Shown piece after piece: positions 1-7,100 of a stretch of DNA of 8,757 bases; positions within the stretch are counted from its first letter, which is position 1, and every line of letters starts with the position of its first letter. The notes under the pieces are model-generated. The model worked only from the letters and a program-made list of their open reading frames with translations. It searched no databases and was not told the origin of the DNA. The position numbers were made by a program, and so were the translations under genes. This stretch comes from an uncultured Clostridia bacterium (GTDB lineage Bacteria; Bacillota; Clostridia; UMGS1883): positions 1-8,757 of the forward strand of contig CANQKL010000062.1 of NCBI GenBank assembly GCA_947624455.1. Reading direction: 5' to 3'.

Positions 1-1097
1 ATACCAAGGCCCTGAAGTATGTAGCCGGAGAGTTCGTCCGAGGGGTCCACATCCTCAAAGCCGGTAACGCCGGGAGCGAAATCTCCACCGCCGGTCACCA
101 GCCGAACGGCCATAGTCAGGGCATCGCGGTTGGTCACAACGGCGTTTTCGGAGAACCTTCTATCCCCGGTTATTACGCCAAGATTGCTCATGAGCCTGCA
201 CCGGTTGTCAAAGGCCTCGGAGTTGCCGGTGCCAGCCAGGAAAGCGGTATTTATCTCGTCCAGGCTCATCAGCCGCCAAACGGTGGAGTTTTCTTTGGCC
301 TGCTGAGTGACGCTTCCGTTCTGTACCGTCATGTACAGGCCGGAAAGCACGCTCTTTACATAGCAGCGGCCATTTTCCTGCTCCACCTCGCCTGGGTTGA
401 GAGAGCTGCCGGACACGTCCACATAGGAGCCGGTGGCGTTACTTCTGATATTATATGCCGTGCCATTTTTGGCAAACGTCCAAAGCTGTCCGTTTTCGCC
501 TATTTCATAAGGTACGGTGGTAAGGCTCACATTGTCGCCGCCCACGGCAAGCACGCTGGTGCTGCCATCCTGGAGAAGCACCATTGTGCCGCCCACGGAC
601 ACGGGCGCGGCCTCCTCCCCGGGCTGGGTCTGGGCGGCGCTTTCAATCTCCTGGGGAGTCAGCGCCTCCCAGACCGTACCGTTTTGGGAAACGGTAAGGT
701 TCTCATTCTCATCTACGGTCAGATAGCCGCCGCCAACATAGGCCAAAAGTCCCTCGGCCGTGAACTCCCACTTCTGGGTATCAAGGCCTTTGTTGGCCGC
801 CAGGGTGACTCCGCCGTTCACAGTGAGCGCCCGGTTGTTGAGGCGGTTGTAAATAACGCCTCCGTCGAACCGCCAAAGCTGGGCCCGCACGGCGGAGCTG
901 TATTCCGCCATGGTCAGCCCCGTCCCGTCGGCGGAGACTGTCAGCACCTTGTTGCCGGAACGGAGTACATAATCCGCCGCCGGAGCGGAAATCTCCTCCC
1001 CGGTCGGCTCAACGGTCGGCTCATCCTCGGCGAGGACCGCTCCGAAGGAGCTGACGGCCAGCAGCAGGCAAAGTATCAAAGAAATTATTTTTTTCAC
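1..1097 (-). CDS. Secreted ricin-type beta-trefoil plus SLH-domain surface protein (3' part outside window)
   Basis: GTG start at 1097-1095, preceded by AGGGAGGA about seven bases upstream; 365 codons are readable to the left edge without a stop. Residues 1-23 (MKKIISLILC... ending VLA) form a classic signal peptide cleaved before EDEP. Residues 43-146 and 166-277 look like two ricin-B/CBM13-type beta-trefoils: Trp-ending motifs QLW (73-75), QKW (108-110), TVW (141-143), QLW (204-206) and TVW (272-274) recur, and the first module splits into three repeats of about 34 residues. Residues 296-336 resemble the first SLH half (LGVITGDRRFSENAVVTNRDAL), and GFEDVDPSDELSGYILQGLG begins the next. The family usually binds galactose-type or other sugars through trefoils and wall polymer through SLH; both roles are inferred here. 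It follows the giant SLH gene by 14 bases, probably in one operon. What lies beyond residue 365 is unknown. Confidence 0.9.
   Translation of the reverse strand, partial: MKKIISLILCLLLAVSSFGAVLAEDEPTVEPTGEEISAPAADYVLRSGNKVLTVSADGTGLTMAEYSSAVRAQLWRFDGGVIYNRLNNRALTVNGGVTLAANKGLDTQKWEFTAEGLLAYVGGGYLTVDENENLTVSQNGTVWEALTPQEIESAAQTQPGEEAAPVSVGGTMVLLQDGSTSVLAVGGDNVSLTTVPYEIGENGQLWTFAKNGTAYNIRSNATGSYVDVSGSSLNPGEVEQENGRCYVKSVLSGLYMTVQNGSVTQQAKENSTVWRLMSLDEINTAFLAGTGNSEAFDNRCRLMSNLGVITGDRRFSENAVVTNRDALTMAVRLVTGGGDFAPGVTGFEDVDPSDELSGYILQGLG
193..971 (-). other. Two ricin-type beta-trefoil modules in the second protein, residues 43-277
   Basis: The repeated pattern is strand, 'xxLTV', 'xxLxxN/A...', QxW-F. 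First trefoil: repeats end at QLWRF (73-77), QKWEF (108-112) and TVWEAL (141-146), a clean pseudo-threefold of about 34 residues each. Second trefoil: repeats end at QLWTF (204-208) and TVWRLM (272-277), with a less regular middle repeat (NGTAYNIRSNATGSYVDV) that lacks a QxW. Ligand-site acids cannot be assigned. The alternative is a fascin/actin-crosslinking-like trefoil. Confidence 0.6.
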
Positions 1098-1104
1098 GAT
1101 TTAT

Positions 1105-1112
1105 TCCTCCCT
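1105..1112 (-). promoter_or_regulatory. Shine-Dalgarno site of the second SLH gene
   Basis: On the minus strand the bases read AGGGAGGA, followed by ATAAATC and then the GTG start at 1097. The first A is also the last base of the upstream gene's TGA stop, so ribosomes ending on the giant protein sit on the next gene's binding site. This decides the GTG start and suggests translational coupling. Confidence 0.85.
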
Positions 1113-4100
1113 CAGTTCAGGCAGCCGTAAAGTATCTGGGCCGCCATAGCTCTGGTAAGGTTGTCAGCGGGAGCGAATGTATTGCCGCTGTAGCCGCTTA
1201 CAACTCCCGCCGCCCGAAGGGCTGTCACAGCCTCAAGGGCATAATCGGCGATAGAGTCATTGTCGTCAAATCTGCTTACGGGGCCGCTGGTAAGGTCAAT
1301 ATAACCGGCCCGGAACAGCCTGTACACGATGACAGCCATATCCTGACGGGTGATGTAGTCGCCTATGCCGAAGCGTCCGTCGCTGTAGCCCTGAAGTATG
1401 CCCGTCTGGGTCATGGTAGCCACATAAGGGTAGTACCAGGCGTTCTCGTCCACATCGACAAAATCGCACTTGGCGGCGGGATCCGCCTTCATAAAGGCTT
1501 CGACGCAGAGCTTAACGAACTCCTCACGGGTTATGGCGGCGTTAGGACGGAACATAAGTCCCGCACCGGCGTCGCTGCCGGAGATAATGCCCCTCTCGGC
1601 CAGACGGCTCACAGCTGTGGCGGCCCAAGCGGGGATCTCGGCTTTGTCGGCAAAGACCTCGGCGCCGTCGGGGATCTTGGGTACTGTCTGATCGACGGCG
1701 GTAAAGGGAGTGAACACAGTGGAGCCGCTGCCGCCGGTAGAGCCGCCGCCTCCTCCGCTGCCGCCGCTGCCCCGGCCGCCGCCGGTGGAGCCGCTGCTTT
1801 TAACTGATATCTCAAACACCGAGTCACTGTTGACGCTGGTGCTGAGTTCGCCCAACTCAAAGGAGTAATAGTTTACCTGACCTTCCGCGCGAAGGGTATA
1901 GCCGCCCTTTTTCTCAGCGCCGAAGGTTATTTCAGCTAAATCGGTAATATATATGACGGAATCGGTATTCGCCGCCTGATAGCTTAGCGTTAAAACGCCG
2001 TTCTTTAGTTCAAAGCTGCCGCCAGCGGCGCTAAATTCCTCGGACAAGCTTATGTCTCTGTCCCTTACGTCCAGTCCGGAGGGGATCTCCACGCTCAGGC
2101 TGAGTCCGTAAATAGGCTGTATGTCCGCAAAGGCCATCTTTATCTTTCCCGCCTGACCTACCACAAGGCTGTTCTTGCCGGTCATGTTGACCATGGGCCT
2201 TATGGCGGCCATGTACTCAAAGTCCACGGGGAAGGCCCTCAAAGTCACGGGAGCGGAGAGCGCGCGGTAGGCCGTGGCCCCGTTTTCAGCAGCCGCGCAA
2301 AGCTCGCCGGTCCTGGCCTGGACTGTGACGGTGTACATCAATCCGTTAGTCAGCCCGTCAAAGGTCAGCTCCTGAACACCCTTAGCCGCCGGAGCGGACC
2401 TTTGGCGTCCAAGACTGTCGGTGAGGGTAACTAAGATATCCTCAAAGCTGCGGGCGGCGTCCTCGGTGGGATCGGTCCAGGTAACTCTTATCTTTCCGTC
2501 GGAGGAGGTGGCCGCCGCATTGGTTATGTCCTCGGATACGAACACATCGCTGCCGTTCAGGGCCAGTCGGCTGAAATAGGTCTGTCCGGTCTCAGTCTCG
2601 GAGAAAATGCCCACCAGATACTCGCCGTCCATCCTTACAGTGGCAGGCGCTTCGGACACGAGACTAAACGTTTCTCCGTCCGTGGAATAGTAGGCATAGA
2701 ACTTGTTGCCCTTTTTCTCCAGTCTGAGCCAGATCTCGCTGCCGTGGTTATAGCTGCGGGCCAGCTGGGTCGCGCTGCCCGTGGTACCCACCCTGTAAGC
2801 GTACTCTAAGGCCGCCCCGTTGTTAGCGCCCACATCCAGCATTACCATTTTTTCATTTTCGCTGTCGCTCTGACGGAACATAAGTCCGCTTCTGCGCCAC
2901 TGGTTTGCGCCCTCCTGCCGGTCAATCTTGACCGTAACAGCGTAGTCCTCGCTGTCGGACTTAGTGTAGAAATAGCCGAAAGAGTCCGGCGCGGCCCAAA
3001 GGTCGGTGCCGTAGCCTGAAAGGGCAATCTGATCGTTAGCTATTTGAACCTTCGCGGTGGACTGGTCATCCTGGCCCACCTGACGGAGGAAGAAATTCCT
3101 GCCGCCCAGCCTATGAAGGATGCCAGTCTGGGCATATACGGTCTTTTCTATTGTGTAGACCTGTCCGCCGAAGGTGACGGAAGCCACGAGGGCGACGCTT
3201 CTGCTCTGGTAGTCGTTGTCAGCCATATTTACGGTGAGCCGGGCGGTCATATAATCGACCTCCGCTATCGTGTCGCCGAAAACGTTGTCCTTTACTTTCC
3301 ATTCGATATTGCTTCCGTACTGGCCCCGGAGGGGGAGGTCAAAGATGACTCCGGCTTCAGTCTCAGTTTTCTGCGTCATTTCCAGTTCGCGAATGTATTT
3401 CACATCAAGGGGTACTATTTCCACATCAATGTGGGTGTCCACCCGGCGGAGGGTCACGGTGCTGCCCTCTATCGGCTCGCCGTTCACGATGTAGGTTATC
3501 TCGGCCCCTTCGGGTACGCCGCAGCTAAGCTCGATCACGCTGTCGCCCCGGACAACTGATCCGGAGGCCACGCTTTTACCGTCGATAACGGCGGTGATCC
3601 GGCTGTCGAAGGTGAGGGTCACGTACTGTACGTCCACCACAGTCACCTGCGCGCTGGCCAAAGTGGCGGGATCGGTTGAAAGTACGCCGTCCTCAAAGGA
3701 ATAGAACGAAACCGTTCCGTCCACTGTCACAGAATAGCCGCCAATAGCGTCTGTGACGGCCACAAAAGAGGCTATATCAGTAACAAGCCGATTGTCCCCG
3801 CTGTAGGTGATTTTCAGTCCGTCGGCGGTAAGGCTGGCGGAGCAGCCGTCGCTGAGACTGATGGAATTTTCCTGAACGCCTACTCCCTCCGGGAGCCTGA
3901 CCGTCAGCTCAAAGGCCGAAGCGGGCTGAGCCTGGGCAAAGGCGAGGCTCACTTGATTGCGTTCTCCCACCATGACAAGGTCGCTGAGCGTCATATCTAT
4001 CTGAGGAGTGATAGCGGCGTGGGCAGCCGCGTCAAAGGGTCTTGCCGTCAATGTGACGGCTTTGCTGACCGCGTTATAGGCAACGGCGTTATTTTCGCCG

Positions 4101-7100
4101 CCATCGCAGAGGAGAGCCGTCTTGGCCTGGATAGACAAAGTGTAATCCACGTCGTTTTCCAGTCCCTCAAGCACCGCTCTCTGCTCTCCCTTAGCCGCCT
4201 CGACGCTGACCGGTTCGGCTCCATCGGCCGAGGCGGTAACGGTAATTGCGTCAAAGCTGAAGGTACTGTACTGGGTGGGATCGTTCCATGTCACAAGGAG
4301 CTTCCCGTCGGCGGGACTGTAGGCCGCGCCGGTTATGTCGCCGGAAACCATCACATCCTCGCCGTTTATCTCAAATCTGCTCAGATAGGCGTATCCGGAG
4401 TCGCTCGCACGGTGAACGCCAGCCAAATACTGCCCCTCAAAGGCAAATTCCACAGGCTCGGCATTGAGGGCCGTATAATCCTCGCCGTCCTCGGAATAAT
4501 AGGCGGTTATAAAGTCGCCCTTCTTTTCCAGCTTTATGTAGCCGAAGGAAGAACGTCCCCTTACATAGCCTGTATCTCTGAATATGTGGTAGGGCGCGGC
4601 GTTTGGCGTATTTCTTACCGCAAGCTCCAAGCCCGCGCCGTTGTCCGCGCCAAGGGACAGCATTACAAACCTGGCTCCGGGGTCTGTGCTTTCACGGAGC
4701 ATAAGGCCCGTGCGCCGCCACTGACTGGAGCCGTCGAGCTTGTCGGCCTTTATGCTGATAGTGAAGTCCTCGTCGCTGAGGCGGGTGTACAGATATCCAA
4801 AGCCGTCGGGAGCGGTCCACAAGTCGTTGCCAAGGCCGCTCATGACGAACTGACCGTCGTCTATGGTCAAGTCAGCGGCGCTGTTACCGATGGGACTGAT
4901 GAAGAAGTCCCGGCCGCCGATGCTGACAAGGGAATTGCTTTCCACCGTAACGGTCTTTTCAACGGTATATTCCTGACCGCCGACTGTTATTGAGGCGGTC
5001 AGCTTTATTTCCCGGGCCTCCCGTCCGGCGGACAGATCAGCCGTGAGAAGGAGGCTGCCGTCGCTTTCGTCTATAAAGTCGCCCTCGGCGCCTTGAGCTA
5101 TGGCCCAGGTCACCTCGGCGCCGTACTCGCCCCTTGACGGCAGCAGGAAACGCATGGCCGTTTCGCTTTCGTCAAACAGCTCGATCATATATTCCTGAAG
5201 GTAAATGAGGTCGTAGGGCGTAAGCTCAACGCTGATATGCACATCCTGTTTGTTGAGAGTGTATGTGTTGCCGGAAATCGGCGTGCCGTTCACAGAGAAC
5301 ACAGCCTTTATCTCCGCGGAATTTCCGGCGGCGAACCGCAGCGACGCGTCGCCGCGAACCTGGGCTCCGGACTCTATTATATTTCCGTTTGCCATCACCA
5401 CTATCCCCTCGTCAAAGGTAACGGTAACGTACATAACGTCTATGAACTCGGCTTTTATCTCAATGTCCTCGTTGAACACAAAATACTTTTCATCGGATAT
5501 TTCCTTGCCGTTGACCAATATTCTATCGAGTATCTTGCCGTCGGGAGTGAAAGCCGTAATATTGACGGTGGTGCCGTCAGCCACGGTTTCGCCGGAGTTT
5601 ACGATCTTTCCGTCGGCGACAACGGCGATCTCATCGCCAAATGTCACGGTGTTCGACCTCTGCTCTATGAGCTTAATGCCAACGATGCCGCTGCCTGTAA
5701 GGGTCAGGTTCCCGATACCGTCGCTTAAAACGACGTTTTCGAACACAGCAGCTCTGAGTCCTCCCAAGGAGGAATACTCGGTATCCCCGGCGCGGGTCGA
5801 GTACTGAGCGCCGTCGATATCGAGGGTGAGCGTTCCCTCGTCGGCCAGGGCGATGAGGTTGTACGTGCCGCCGGAGGACATCACCTCGGCGGTCATTTCA
5901 CTTGCCGCGGCAAGGCCGCCTATGGGGGAACCCGCCCCGACGCCGGGCAGGAATTCTTCAATAAACTTGTCGGAAACGGCGAGGTCGCCTTTATCGGCCG
6001 CCTCTCCCTCGGCAAGCCGAAGTTCTCCCACGCGAAGGAAGCTGTCGGCCTTGTCCACGAACACCGCCATGGCGAAGTCGGGAGAGTAACCGAACTGGGA
6101 CGAACCGATAGTCACCTTATTTACGCCTTCAAAGACGCGAACATTTTTGACTGTGTACAGGGTAAGGTTGCCAAGGCTCTCCCCCTGTCCGGTGGTAAGG
6201 GTATAGCCCTGAGAAATCTGACCGTCTTCGCCCTCCACCCAAATGGTGAAGTCCCGGTCGTCTCTCTTTTCATTGCCCACGATCTTAACGTCGGCATAGG
6301 TTTCAGTCTCGCTCTTAAGGCGGTAAGTGACCACGCCCGCGTCGCCTGCGTCGCTGCCGTCGCCGCCTATCCAGCCCCACAGCGCCAGATTTTCACTGGT
6401 ACCGGCGACAATGCCAAGGTCGTTATCGGTCACGCTCCACTGGGCGTTGAAGTTTGTGGAACTCCACTTGCCGCTCTTGTTAGCGTACTCGCCGCCAGCG
6501 CGCACCACCTCGCCCAAGGACGCGGCGATTATCTTGTTAGAAATAGTTATTTCACTGATCAGAGTGTTATTGGCCCAGCCGTCGGAAAAGGCGGCCACAA
6601 AATATCTGTACGATTGAACGTCGTCAAAGGTCTTGGAGGAATTTGCCAGATCGCCCAGGGCGGTAAGGCCGAAGCACTGAGCAAAGTACTCGTCCTGAGA
6701 GTAATCATGGTCATGCTCTATAGTGCCGGAAATATCCAAGAGGTTAAAATCTCCGTTCACGGCCTCGTTAGTCGCGTAGAACCTGACGCGATCTCTGCTC
6801 GCCAGCTCGATGCGGCTGAAGTCAAAGGTCTTGCCCTCGCCCGCGTCGTATACGACGACCGAGATCCACGTATCGTCCGCCAGGTTTTTACGGCTGAACT
6901 CCAGTCCGGTGGAAACGCTTCCGTCGGTGAGGTAATCCACGTTTCCATAAGGGATGTTGTAGACATAGGCCGCCTTGCCGAGAGGCACCTGGTCGGGGTC
7001 GATCTCCGCCAGTTCCAGGACGATATTCACATCCTCTCCGCCAACGGTATATGTGTTGCCGGAAATGGCTGTGCCGTTCACCAGTATGCGGTTAAGTATC

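Noticed and set aside
1098..1111. Possible terminator between the two genes
   Set aside because: Only 14 bases separate the genes and they hold the ribosome binding site; there is no hairpin followed by a T run.
684..1130. Plus-strand open frame of 148 codons
   Set aside because: Antisense to the signal peptide and first trefoil of the second gene, whose coding evidence (signal peptide, QxW motifs, ribosome binding site) is far stronger.
1718..1798. CCG/CCT-rich simple sequence as a possible regulatory or CRISPR-like repeat
   Set aside because: It encodes the Gly/Ser hinge in frame, and there are no spaced identical repeats as in a CRISPR array.
1609..1860. Minus-strand Ala/Pro-rich frame of 83 codons
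   Set aside because: Frame-shifted reading of the Gly/Ser linker DNA; the low-complexity composition explains the open frame.
3953..4993. Plus-strand open frame of 346 codons
   Set aside because: It lies fully antisense to the giant gene, across modules E1-G1, has no credible ribosome binding site or domain, and its composition is that of a reverse-strand shadow of GC-rich codons.
5237..5807. Two overlapping plus-strand frames of 163 and 185 codons
   Set aside because: Two different frames open over the same antisense region (B4-B5) is typical of codon-bias shadows; neither has recognisable features.
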